NCBI RefSeq assembly: GCF_003194625.1
Contig: NZ_QHKX01000003.1
Coordinates: forward strand, 620,001 to 684,000
Reading direction: 5' to 3'
Source of the DNA: Nocardioides solisilvae
GTDB taxonomy: Bacteria; Actinomycetota; Actinomycetes; Propionibacteriales; Nocardioidaceae
Length of the DNA: 64,000 nucleotides
Within the stretch, counting starts at the first letter, position 1. Each line of letters begins with the position of its first letter. The position numbers and the translations under genes were made by a program. This document shows, in pieces, positions 1 through 8,050 of the stretch. The notes beneath the pieces are model-generated. The model saw only the letters and a program-made list of their open reading frames with translations. It was not told the origin of the DNA and did no database searches.

Positions 1-470
1 TGGTCGTGCCAGCCACGTCGCTGGCCCCGCGGGTCGGCCAGCGCGGTCCAGGCGAGCGCGGCGAGGCCGAAGCCGAAGGTCGGCAGGGCCGAGAGCCCCA
101 GCACGAGGGAGCGCAGGATCCCGGGGCCGGCGCCGATCGGCAGGCCCGTGCCGTGGTGCACGACGCGCAGGCTGGTGGCCCGCTTCCCCGGCGTCGCCCC
201 GCTGGTCCCGGTGACGACCCCGTTGACCAGGACCACGAGGAGGGCGAGGCCCAGGACCAGCCCCAGGGTCAGCCACAGGCCGTCGCGGCCCCACACGAGC
301 CAGCCCACGACGCCGACGACGGCGTACAGCGTCCAGCTGGTCGCCCGGTCGAGCGCGAGCGCCATGAACCGTCGCTCGAGGTCCGCCACCGGGAAGGTGG
401 GCGGGTCCGCGGGGGCGTGCGGCGCGAGGCCGGGCGCCGGTCCGGCCGGCCGGGAGGGCTGCTGCGTCAC
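1..470 (-). CDS. RDD family membrane protein (C-terminus cut by window edge)
   Basis: About 156 residues are visible. A Pro-rich cytoplasmic N-terminus leads to an RDD-type first segment (RRFMALALDR). Hydrophobic helices follow, then the family hallmark TPGKRATSLRVV and a final helix ending near PRGQRRGWHD, typical of the RDD end. The GTG start (470-468) overlaps the TGA of the FHA gene in a GTGA junction, so it is probably translationally coupled as the third gene of the phosphatase-FHA-RDD unit. RDD proteins are integral membrane proteins of mostly unknown function; some are proposed transporters. Only the last few codons lie outside the window. Confidence 0.85.
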   Translation of the reverse strand, partial: MTQQPSRPAGPAPGLAPHAPADPPTFPVADLERRFMALALDRATSWTLYAVVGVVGWLVWGRDGLWLTLGLVLGLALLVVLVNGVVTGTSGATPGKRATSLRVVHHGTGLPIGAGPGILRSLVLGLSALPTFGFGLAALAWTALADPRGQRRGWHD

Positions 471-1831
471 GGCTGGGTGACCTGGATGGTGACTCCGTCC
501 CCGAGGTCGATGATGGCACCGGGGATCAGCTGGACGGCGATGCCCGGCTGGAGGTCCTCGGGCGGCAGGCCCGGCTGGACCAGCAGCGTGCCGTTGGTGG
601 AGCCCAGGTCGGTGGCGACCGCCGTGCCGTGGTCCACCCCCGAGCCGGGACGGATCTCCAGGTGGGTCGAGGAGACCTCCTGGTGCGGGCTGGGGACGGT
701 GACGAGCTGGGGCTGGTCGCCCGGGGCGAACCGGCGGGCCTCCGGCGCCCGCCCGATGAGGACGGCGCGGTCGACGTCGGTCGTGGTGCCGTGCGAGAAG
801 ACGAGGCGAGCCACGGGGCGTGCGGTGACCTTCGGGGCCTGCGGCTGGCCCGGGATGCCGGACGGCGGCTGCTCGACGGGCTGGCCGAGCTGGGTCAGGC
901 CGTCGTGCTCGGGGCCGCGACCGACCGCGGGCTGCGCCCCGGTCGGCGGCGCCTGGTCGCCCACCCGGGGCACGGAGACGGGCGGCACCGTGGGCAGCGG
1001 GGGCACCGTGGGCATCCCCGGCACCGGGGTCGGGACGACGCCCGCGACGCCAGGGGCTCCCGGGGCCCCGGCGGACGCGGGCTGGTCGGGGGCGGGCTGG
1101 TGGGGGGTGGGCAGGTCGGGCCCGGCGCGCTCGGGGTCGGGCTGTGCCGGACCGTCCAGGGTCGGGTCGAGGGTGGGCTCGTGGTCGTCGAACGGCTCGG
1201 GCTCGGGGTCCGGCTCGACGACCGGCTCGGGCTCCGGCTCGGGCTCCGGCTCGACGACCGGCTCGGGCTCCGGCTCGGGCTCCGGCTCGGACACCGGGAC
1301 GGCCGCCTCCCCGGCTGCGGCGTCGGCGGCGGAGTCGGCCGTGGAGTCGGCTGCGACGTCGGCCGCGGAGTCGGCCGCGACGTCGGCTGCGACGTCGTCG
1401 GCACCCCAGACCAGCGACCCCACGCGCAACAGACCGGGGCCCACGGGCGCCGGCAGGCCCCGCTCGCCGGCGTCCGGCAGCGTGGCCACGAGGGACTCGA
1501 CGCCGCTGAAGGTGCGCTCCGTCCAGACCCGGTCGCCGGCCACGACCTCGTTCGCGCCGTCCTCGGAGCGGACCGAGAGGGCCGCCGACCCGCGGACCAG
1601 CACCCGGGCGGAGCGTCCGGCCGCGGCTACCAGCACGAAGTCGGGCACGGCCTGCAGACCGTCGGCGAGGAGCTGGTCGAGGACCACCTCGAAGCGCGCC
1701 CCGTCGTCCACGGTGGCCCACAGCGCGGCGGCGCGAGCCTTCTCGCGGCCGGGCAGCAGGACGGTCAGCTCGGGTCCGAGCACCGCCAGCCACGTGCCGG
1801 TCGAGCTCGAGCGGTTCTTCACGTCGTTCAC
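467..1831 (-). CDS. FHA-domain protein with Ala/Asp and Glu-Pro low-complexity linker
   Basis: 454 residues. The N-terminal ~140 residues form a compact domain (ELTVLLPGREKARAA) that I do not recognise. An Ala/Asp repeat and long EP repeats make a flexible linker, followed by a Pro/Gly-rich stretch. A C-terminal FHA domain (from about residue 350) shows LIGRAPE, SSTHLEI and DLGSTNGTLL, the phosphothreonine-binding elements. The GTG start overlaps the stop of the PP2C gene (GTGA), and its own stop overlaps the RDD gene start. The context suggests a phosphothreonine reader coupled to the adjacent Ser/Thr phosphatase; no kinase gene is in view. Confidence 0.85.
   Translation of the reverse strand: MNDVKNRSSSTGTWLAVLGPELTVLLPGREKARAAALWATVDDGARFEVVLDQLLADGLQAVPDFVLVAAAGRSARVLVRGSAALSVRSEDGANEVVAGDRVWTERTFSGVESLVATLPDAGERGLPAPVGPGLLRVGSLVWGADDVAADVAADSAADVAADSTADSAADAAAGEAAVPVSEPEPEPEPEPVVEPEPEPEPEPVVEPDPEPEPFDDHEPTLDPTLDGPAQPDPERAGPDLPTPHQPAPDQPASAGAPGAPGVAGVVPTPVPGMPTVPPLPTVPPVSVPRVGDQAPPTGAQPAVGRGPEHDGLTQLGQPVEQPPSGIPGQPQAPKVTARPVARLVFSHGTTTDVDRAVLIGRAPEARRFAPGDQPQLVTVPSPHQEVSSTHLEIRPGSGVDHGTAVATDLGSTNGTLLVQPGLPPEDLQPGIAVQLIPGAIIDLGDGVTIQVTQP
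1217..1288. repeat. Two tandem 36-nt repeats encoding Glu-Pro linker
   Basis: Two exact 36-base copies lie head to tail (1217-1252 and 1253-1288) inside the FHA gene. Each is built from alternating CGGCTC/GGGCTC hexamers plus GACGAC, and encodes EPEPEP runs separated by VV. A looser Ala/Asp-encoding repeat follows up to about 1400. Such arrays can change length by slippage without breaking the frame. Confidence 0.85.
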
Positions 1832-2646
1832 GGCAAGGCCCCCAGTTTCGTCTCGAGGCTCAGCTTCTGCTGCTGGGCGTCGTAGGCGTGCTCCTTCGCC
1901 AATCCCACCACATCCACCACCACGGCCGTCGCGTTGTCGCGTCCACCGGCCGCCAGGGCGGCCGCGACCAGCTGCTCGGCGGCGTCCCGCGGGTCCTCGT
2001 GACGGGTGAGCAGCGCCTCGATCGTGGCGTCGTCGATCATCCCGCTGACCCCGTCGGTGCACAGCAGCAGGCGCTCGGCGGCGGCGAGCGGCAGGGAGAA
2101 GAAGTCGGGCTCCGGCGCCTCGGCCGCGCTCAGGGCCCGGGTGATCACGTGGCGCTCGGGGTGCTCGGCCGCCTCCTCGGCGGTGATCCGGCCGGCGTCG
2201 AGCAGCTCCTGGACCACCGAGTGGTCGGTGCTCACCTGGTCGAGCCCGGCGTCGGTGAGCCGGTAGATCCGCGAGTCGCCCACGTTGGCCAGCAGCCACC
2301 GCGGGTCCTCGTCGTGGACCAGCATCGCGACCGCGGCGGTGGTGCCGCTGTGGGGCGCGGGACCGCCGCTCCCGGCCTGCCCCTCGGCGTACGCCCGCAG
2401 CCGCACCTGGCAGCGGACCAGCGACTCCAGCACCGCCTCGACGCCGGCGCGCGAGCCGAGCCGGCGACCGGTCAGGCGGCCCAGCTCCTGCACCGCGTAG
2501 GCGCTGGCCACCTCGCCGCCGGCGTGGCCGCCCATCCCGTCGGCCACGGCGAAGACGTCGGGGGCGACCAGGAAGGCGTCCTCGTTGGCCTCGCGGACGT
2601 GTCCCACGTCCGTCGCCGCGCCGTGGTGCAGGTCGACCGCCGCCAT
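1828..2646 (-). CDS. PP2C-family Ser/Thr protein phosphatase
   Basis: 272 residues, a catalytic domain with no membrane anchor. Motifs in order: NEDAF (metal Asp23), [14 protein letters not shown] (Asp36), [32 protein letters not shown] and [11 protein letters not shown]. These supply the Mn/Mg-binding aspartates of bacterial PPM phosphatases. The ATG at 2646 gives a start directly before the first conserved strand. It is the first gene of the minus-strand unit and overlaps the FHA gene by GTGA. It likely reverses Ser/Thr kinase signalling. Mycobacterial PstP is the well-known relative but carries a transmembrane segment that this protein lacks. Confidence 0.93.
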   Translation of the reverse strand: MAAVDLHHGAATDVGHVREANEDAFLVAPDVFAVADGMGGHAGGEVASAYAVQELGRLTGRRLGSRAGVEAVLESLVRCQVRLRAYAEGQAGSGGPAPHSGTTAAVAMLVHDEDPRWLLANVGDSRIYRLTDAGLDQVSTDHSVVQELLDAGRITAEEAAEHPERHVITRALSAAEAPEPDFFSLPLAAAERLLLCTDGVSGMIDDATIEALLTRHEDPRDAAEQLVAAALAAGGRDNATAVVVDVVGLAKEHAYDAQQQKLSLETKLGALP

Positions 2647-2728
2647 CCGCGTCCTCCTGGTTCGGGCCCACGCCGGGGCGGCCGGTCGCCGCCCCCGGAC
2701 GCCGGGGCTGGCGAGTAGCGTAGGAGGG

Positions 2729-5038
2729 ATGTCACGACCGGTGCAGGGGGAGCCCCCCAGGACGCTCGCCGACCAGCTGCGGGGCTGGCCGGACGAGCGC
2801 CTCGCCCGGCTGCTCGCCGCCCGGCCCGACCTGGCCTCCCCGGCCCCCAGCGACTCCGCCCAGGTCGCGTCGCGGGCGGCGACCCGCTCCTCGGTCCTGC
2901 GCGCCCTGGACGGCCTGACCCGCCTGGAGCTGCTGGTCCTCGACGCGCTCGTCATCCTGGGCGGCGGCCGACCCGAGGACGTGGTCGCGGTGGTCCACGC
3001 CGACCCCGCGGCCGTCCGCACCGCCCTGGAGGTGCTCGTCGACCGCGCCCTGGTCTGGGAGGCCGGCGACGGCCTGCGGCCCCTCACGGGGGTGGCGGAC
3101 GCGCTGCGCGGCGACGTCCACTCCCGGACCAGCGGCCTGCGCCCCGTCACCCCCCACGGGCTCCCGCCCGCGCAGGCGGTCGAGCGGGTGGCCCGCCTCT
3201 CCCCCGCCGCCCGCGCGCTCCTGGAGCACCTGGCCGACCACGGCGGCGAGGGGACCAGCGAGCGGGTGCGCGTCCCGGCCTCCCCGGAGGAGGCCACCAG
3301 CCCGGTCGAGGAGGCGCTGGCGCACGGGCTGCTGGTCCCGCAGCCGGTCGACGGCCGGGCCGGCGCCGTGCTGCTGCTGCCGGGGCAGGTCGGGATCGCC
3401 GTCCGCGGCGGCCGGACCACGGCCGCCCCGGTCGACGACGTGCCCGAGCTGGTCACCAGCCCGCGCGACCGGGTGCTGGTCGACCGCACCGCCGCGGGCG
3501 CGGCGTTCGAGGCGGTACGCCGGGTGGAGCTGCTGCTGGACCAGTGGGGCACCCACCCACCCGGCGTGCTGCGCAGCGGGGGGCTCGGCGTCCGCGACCT
3601 GAAGGCGGCCGCCACCGAGCTGCACGTCACCGAGCCGGTCGCCGCGCTGCTCGTCGAGGTCGCCGCGGCGGCGGGGCTGCTCGCCGAGGGGCCGGACGCC
3701 GACGGCGTGGCGGCCTGGCTGCCGACCCACGCCTTCGACACGTGGACGGCCGCCCCCGCGGCGCACCGGTGGCTGGACCTGGTCCGGGCGTGGCTCGCCT
3801 CCCCGCGGCTGAGCGGCCTCGTCGGCACCCGCGACAGCGCCGGCAAGACCCGCAACGCGCTGGCCCCCGACCTCTCCAGTGCCTTCGCCGTGGAGGCCCG
3901 GACCACCGCGCTGGAGCTCCTCGCCACCCTCCCCGAGGACGAGGTGCTCGCCACCGGGACGGGGGTCCCCTCCCTGGTGGCGCGTGCCGAGTGGCTGCGG
4001 CCCCGGCGCCCCGCTGCCCGGGCCGACATGGTGGCGTGGGCGGTCGAGGAGGCGGGCGTGCTGGGGCTGACCGGCCTCGGGGGGCTGGCCGGCCACGGTC
4101 GGGCTCTGCTGGCCCCTGACGCGGGGGCCGGCGACCGGGCCGCCGAGCTCCTGGCGCCGCTGCTGCCGGCGCCGGTGGACCACGTGCTCGTCCAGGCCGA
4201 TCTGACCGCCGTCGCCCCGGGACCGCTGGAGCCGGCGCTGGCCCGCGACCTGCACCTGCTCGCCGACGTGGAGTCGCGCGGTGGCGCCACGGTCTACCGG
4301 TTCACCGCCGGCTCGCTGCGCCGGGCGCTGGACGCCGGGTGGTCCGGCGCGGAGGTCCACGACTTCCTCGCCCGCACCTCCCGCACCCCCGTCCCGCAGC
4401 CGCTCACCTATCTCGTCAACGACGTCGTGCGGACCTTCGGCACCCTGCGGGTCGGCACCGCGGGCGCGTTCCTGCGGGCCGACGACGAGGCGGCGCTCAG
4501 CGCCCTCCTGGCCGACCCGCGGGCCGCGTCGCTGGAGCTGCGCCGGCTCGCCCCCACCGTGCTGGTCTCCGCCCTCCCGGTCGACCTCCTGCTGCCGCGG
4601 CTGCGCGAGCTGGGCGCCGCGCCGGTGGTCGAGGCCCCCGACGGGACGGTGCGGGTGGCCCGCCCCGACCTGCAGCGCGCCCGCAGCCCACGCCCGCGGC
4701 CGGCCGACGGGGTGGCCCGGGCCCGCGAGGCCGCCCGGCTGCAGGCGGCCGTGACCGCCGTGCGCGCGGGCGACCGGGCGGTCGCGGCGGCGCCCGCCCG
4801 GCCGCAGGTGGCCACCACCCCGACAACGGCGCTGGCGGCCCTCCGCGAGGCGATCGAGGCGGGCAGCAGCGTCGTGATCGGCTACGTCGACAACCACGGG
4901 GCGAGCACCGAGCGGCTGGTCGACCCGCTCCGCCTGGAGGGCGGCCAGCTCACCGCCCACGACCACCGCAGCGACGACGTCCGCACCTTCTCGGTCCACC
5001 GGATCACGTCGGTCGGCGGGCCCGCGGCCGGTCCGTAG
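2729..5038 (+). CDS. Helicase-associated (XPB/Ssl2-like N-terminal) protein
   Basis: 769 residues, Ala/Leu-rich, with no nucleotide-binding motif. The overall pattern ([16 protein letters not shown] near the N-terminus, winged-helix-like segments, and a C-terminal WYL-like strand set [22 protein letters not shown]) matches actinobacterial helicase-associated proteins encoded next to XPB. The same pairing exists in Mycobacterium (Rv0861c/Rv0862c). AGGAGG at 2722-2727 sits almost against the ATG at 2729; a GTG four codons later (2741) is an alternative start. It is divergent from the PP2C gene with 82 bases between. A DNA-repair partner role is inferred. Confidence 0.8.
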   Translation: MSRPVQGEPPRTLADQLRGWPDERLARLLAARPDLASPAPSDSAQVASRAATRSSVLRALDGLTRLELLVLDALVILGGGRPEDVVAVVHADPAAVRTALEVLVDRALVWEAGDGLRPLTGVADALRGDVHSRTSGLRPVTPHGLPPAQAVERVARLSPAARALLEHLADHGGEGTSERVRVPASPEEATSPVEEALAHGLLVPQPVDGRAGAVLLLPGQVGIAVRGGRTTAAPVDDVPELVTSPRDRVLVDRTAAGAAFEAVRRVELLLDQWGTHPPGVLRSGGLGVRDLKAAATELHVTEPVAALLVEVAAAAGLLAEGPDADGVAAWLPTHAFDTWTAAPAAHRWLDLVRAWLASPRLSGLVGTRDSAGKTRNALAPDLSSAFAVEARTTALELLATLPEDEVLATGTGVPSLVARAEWLRPRRPAARADMVAWAVEEAGVLGLTGLGGLAGHGRALLAPDAGAGDRAAELLAPLLPAPVDHVLVQADLTAVAPGPLEPALARDLHLLADVESRGGATVYRFTAGSLRRALDAGWSGAEVHDFLARTSRTPVPQPLTYLVNDVVRTFGTLRVGTAGAFLRADDEAALSALLADPRAASLELRRLAPTVLVSALPVDLLLPRLRELGAAPVVEAPDGTVRVARPDLQRARSPRPRPADGVARAREAARLQAAVTAVRAGDRAVAAAPARPQVATTPTTALAALREAIEAGSSVVIGYVDNHGASTERLVDPLRLEGGQLTAHDHRSDDVRTFSVHRITSVGGPAAGP

Positions 5039-5048
5039 ACTCGGCGCC

Positions 5049-5579
5049 GTGGACTTCCTCCGGTACGCCGACCAGGCCGCGGCGCTGGTCAACGCCGAGC
5101 CCGCGGACCCCGAGGCCCTGATCGCCCACCTGGCCGACCGGGAGTGGCTCCACGAGCAGGTGACCCCGCGCGACGTCCGGGCCCTGCGGGCCTTCTGCGG
5201 CCGGCTGCGGGCGGTCTTCGAGGCGTCGGAGGAGCGTCGGGTCGCCGACGTCGTGGCCGGCCTCAACGAGCTGCTCGTGGAGCACCCGGTCACCCCGGTG
5301 ATCAGCGACCACGACGGCGTCCTCCACCTGCACGTCGCGGACCGCTCGGCGTCGGTGGCCGACCTCCTCGTCGGGGAGGCCCTCATGGGTCTGGCGACGC
5401 TGGTCTGCGACCTGGGGCCCACGCGCCTGGGGGTCTGCAGCGCCGCCCCCTGCCGACGGGTCTACGTCGACACCTCGCCCAACGCCTCGCGCCGCTACTG
5501 CTCCGAGCGCTGCTCCTCCCGGGCCAACGTGGCGGCGTTCCGCGCCCGGCGCCGGGCGGCCGTCGGGGGCCCCGCGTGA
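5049..5579 (+). CDS. CGNR zinc-finger (ABATE-type) protein
   Basis: 176 residues. The N-terminal helical stress-response (ABATE-like) domain is followed by a C-terminal zinc finger: GVCSAAPCRRVYVDTSPN then RRYCSERCSSRANVAAFRAR. This is the CX4C...CX3C CGNR pattern, presumed to bind nucleic acid. The GTG start lies 10 bases after the preceding stop, and the TGA is shared with the GTG of the XPB gene (GTGA), so it is part of one operon. A regulatory or repair-linked function is inferred from position only. Confidence 0.85.
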   Translation: MDFLRYADQAAALVNAEPADPEALIAHLADREWLHEQVTPRDVRALRAFCGRLRAVFEASEERRVADVVAGLNELLVEHPVTPVISDHDGVLHLHVADRSASVADLLVGEALMGLATLVCDLGPTRLGVCSAAPCRRVYVDTSPNASRRYCSERCSSRANVAAFRARRRAAVGGPA

Positions 5580-7225
5580 ACGACGGCCCGCTCATCGTCC
5601 AGTCCGACAAGACGCTGCTCCTGGAGGTCGACCACGAGCGCGCCCAGGAGTGCCGGCGCGCGATCGCGCCCTTCGCCGAGCTCGAGCGCTCCCCCGAGCA
5701 CGTCCACACCTACCGGCTGACCCCGCTGGGCCTGTGGAACGCGCGCGCCGCCGGGCACGACGCCGAGCAGGTGGTCGACACGCTGCTCACCTTCAGCCGG
5801 TACGCCGTCCCGCACGCGCTGCTCGTCGACGTCGCCGAGACGATGGCCCGCTACGGGCGGCTGCGCCTGGAGAAGCACCCCGTCCACGGCCTGGTGCTGG
5901 TCAGCACCGACCGGCCGGTGCTGGAGGAGGTGCTCCGGGCGAAGCGGATCAAGGGGATGCTGGGCGAACGGGTCGGCGGCCCCGACGGCGACACCGTGCT
6001 GGTCCACCCCAGCGAGCGCGGCAACCTCAAGCAGGCCCTGCTCAAGCTCGGCTGGCCGGCCGAGGACCACGCCGGCTACGTCGACGGCGAGGCCCACCCG
6101 ATCGAGCTGGTCGAGGAGGGCTGGGCGCTGCGCGACTACCAGCGCGACGCCGCGGAGTCGTTCTGGCACGGCGGCTCGGGCGTGGTGGTCCTGCCGTGCG
6201 GGGCGGGCAAGACGATCGTCGGGGCCAGCGCGATGGCGCACGCCCGGGCGACCACGCTGATCCTGGTCACCAACACCGTCTCGGCCCGGCAGTGGAAGGA
6301 CGAGCTGCTGCGCCGCACCACGCTGACCGAGGACGAGATCGGGGAGTACAGCGGCTCCGTCAAGGAGGTCCGTCCCGTCACCATCGCGACCTACCAGGTG
6401 ATGACGACCCGGCGGAAGGGCGTCTACCCCCACCTCGAGCTGCTCGACGCGCGCGACTGGGGCCTGATCGTCTACGACGAGGTCCACCTGCTGCCCGCCC
6501 CGATCTTCCGGATGACCGCCGACCTGCAGGCGCGCCGGCGGATCGGCCTGACCGCCACCCTGGTCCGCGAGGACGGCCGCGAGGGCGACGTCTTCTCCCT
6601 CATCGGCCCCAAGCGCTACGACGCCCCGTGGAAGGACATCGAGGCGCAGGGCTGGATCGCGCCGGCCGACTGCGTGGAGGTGCGGGTCACCCTCACCGAC
6701 GCCGAGCGGCTCGCCTACGCCACCGCCGAGCCCGAGGAGCGCTACCGGCTGGCGGCCTGCACCCCGGGCAAGACCGACGTCGTCCGCCGCCTGGTGGCGC
6801 AGCACGCCGGGCAGCCGACGCTGGTCATCGGGCAGTACCTCGACCAGCTCGACGAGCTCGCCGAGACCCTGGGCGCCCCGGTGATCAAGGGCGACACCCC
6901 GGTGCGCGAGCGGCAGCGCCTCTTCGACGCCTTCCGTGCCGGCGAGCTGGGGCTGCTGGTGGTCAGCAAGGTGGCGAACTTCTCCATCGACCTGCCCTCG
7001 GCCGAGGTGGCCGTCCAGGTCTCCGGCTCCTTCGGCTCGCGCCAGGAGGAGGCGCAGCGGCTCGGGCGGCTGCTCCGCCCGAAGGGGGACGGCCGCAGCG
7101 CGCACTTCTACACCCTGGTCTCCCGCGACACCGTCGACGCCGACTTCGCGCAGAACCGGCAGCGGTTCCTCGCCGAGCAGGGCTACGCCTACCGGATCGT
7201 CGACTCCCACGACGTGGGGGCCTGA
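5576..7225 (+). CDS. xpb: DNA repair helicase XPB (SF2)
   Basis: 549 residues, the usual bacterial XPB length. An N-terminal damage-recognition-like domain occupies ~1-175. The SF2 helicase core follows: Q-motif LRDYQRDAAE, Walker A LPCGAGKT (about 206-213), DEVH box near residue 302, motif III LTATLVREDG with the RED element, and motif VI EEAQRLGRLLRPK. It is an ATP-dependent 3'-5' DNA unwinding enzyme. GTG start overlaps the upstream stop. The operon with a helicase-associated protein matches the mycobacterial Ercc3 locus. Confidence 0.95.
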   Translation: MNDGPLIVQSDKTLLLEVDHERAQECRRAIAPFAELERSPEHVHTYRLTPLGLWNARAAGHDAEQVVDTLLTFSRYAVPHALLVDVAETMARYGRLRLEKHPVHGLVLVSTDRPVLEEVLRAKRIKGMLGERVGGPDGDTVLVHPSERGNLKQALLKLGWPAEDHAGYVDGEAHPIELVEEGWALRDYQRDAAESFWHGGSGVVVLPCGAGKTIVGASAMAHARATTLILVTNTVSARQWKDELLRRTTLTEDEIGEYSGSVKEVRPVTIATYQVMTTRRKGVYPHLELLDARDWGLIVYDEVHLLPAPIFRMTADLQARRRIGLTATLVREDGREGDVFSLIGPKRYDAPWKDIEAQGWIAPADCVEVRVTLTDAERLAYATAEPEERYRLAACTPGKTDVVRRLVAQHAGQPTLVIGQYLDQLDELAETLGAPVIKGDTPVRERQRLFDAFRAGELGLLVVSKVANFSIDLPSAEVAVQVSGSFGSRQEEAQRLGRLLRPKGDGRSAHFYTLVSRDTVDADFAQNRQRFLAEQGYAYRIVDSHDVGA

Positions 7226-7238
7226 GGCCTCGTCGGGC

Positions 7239-7961
7239 TCAGGCGGTCGCCTCGCCCAGCTGCACGTGCAGGGTGAACCGGTCGCTGCGGTAGGTCGACC
7301 GGGAGACCTGGACGACCCGGTCACCGCACAGCGCGCGGCGGGCGAGCCGGAGCACGGGCTGGCCCGGCTCGAGGCCGAGCAGGTCGGCCTCCTCGACGCT
7401 GGCCACGTCGGCCTGGATCGCGTCCTCCGCCCAGGTCGGGCGGAGCCGCCGGCCCTGCAGCGCGTCGTACAGGCTGGAGGGCAGGCCGGACGCCAGGAAG
7501 CCCGGCAGCAGCGCCTCGTTGAGGTAGGCGTCCTCGAGGCACATCGTCGCCCCGCCCGCGCGGCGCAGCCGCTTCCAGTGCACCACCGGCGAGTTGGGCT
7601 CGACCTCGAGCGCCCGGGCGACGCCCGGGCCGGCCTTCTCGATCCGGGCGAGCAGGGTCCTGGAGTCGGCGGTGAGCCCGCGCCGGCGCATGTCCTCGGT
7701 GAAGCTGGTCAGCTGGGCGGGACGACGACGGGGCCGGGCCACGAAGGTGCCGCGACCGGGCATCCGCTCCAGCAGCCCCTCGGCGACGAGCGCGTCGAGC
7801 GCCTGGCGGACCGTCATCCGGGCGACCTTGAACTGGGAGACCAGCTCCCGCTCCGACGGCGCGGGGGTGCCGGGCTCGGCGCCGTCGAGCAGGCTGCGCA
7901 CGTGCTCGCGCACGACCACGTGCTTAAGCTCGCGCTGCACCATCTCGACGGCCTGTTCCAC
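7239..7961 (-). CDS. GntR/HutC-family regulator with UTRA ligand domain
   Basis: 240 residues. The N-terminal winged helix is typical of GntR: PSERELVSQFKVARMTVRQALDALVAEGLL, then RMPGRGTFVA. A UTRA effector domain follows (TSFTEDMRRRGLTADSRTL, VVHWKRLRRAGG, CLEDAYLNEALLPGF), ending in the canonical FTLHVQLGEA-type strand. The GTG at 7961 gives the usual family length; an ATG six codons on (7943) is possible. It is convergent with xpb. The effector cannot be deduced. Neighbouring genes (ABC exporter) are separated by 89 bases and are not obvious targets. Confidence 0.9.
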   Translation of the reverse strand: MEQAVEMVQRELKHVVVREHVRSLLDGAEPGTPAPSERELVSQFKVARMTVRQALDALVAEGLLERMPGRGTFVARPRRRPAQLTSFTEDMRRRGLTADSRTLLARIEKAGPGVARALEVEPNSPVVHWKRLRRAGGATMCLEDAYLNEALLPGFLASGLPSSLYDALQGRRLRPTWAEDAIQADVASVEEADLLGLEPGQPVLRLARRALCGDRVVQVSRSTYRSDRFTLHVQLGEATA

Positions 7962-8050
7962 GAGCGGAACGATAGGTGGAGCCGACCCGCTGCGTCCGGC
8001 GAATGCAGGAAGCCGGGACCCCCCGGCCCGGGGGTCGCGTCCCGTCGGCG

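Noticed and set aside
1195..1400. A short CRISPR or satellite array in the FHA gene
   Set aside because: The repeats are coding, periodic in codons and have no spacers; they encode Glu-Pro and Ala-Asp linkers.
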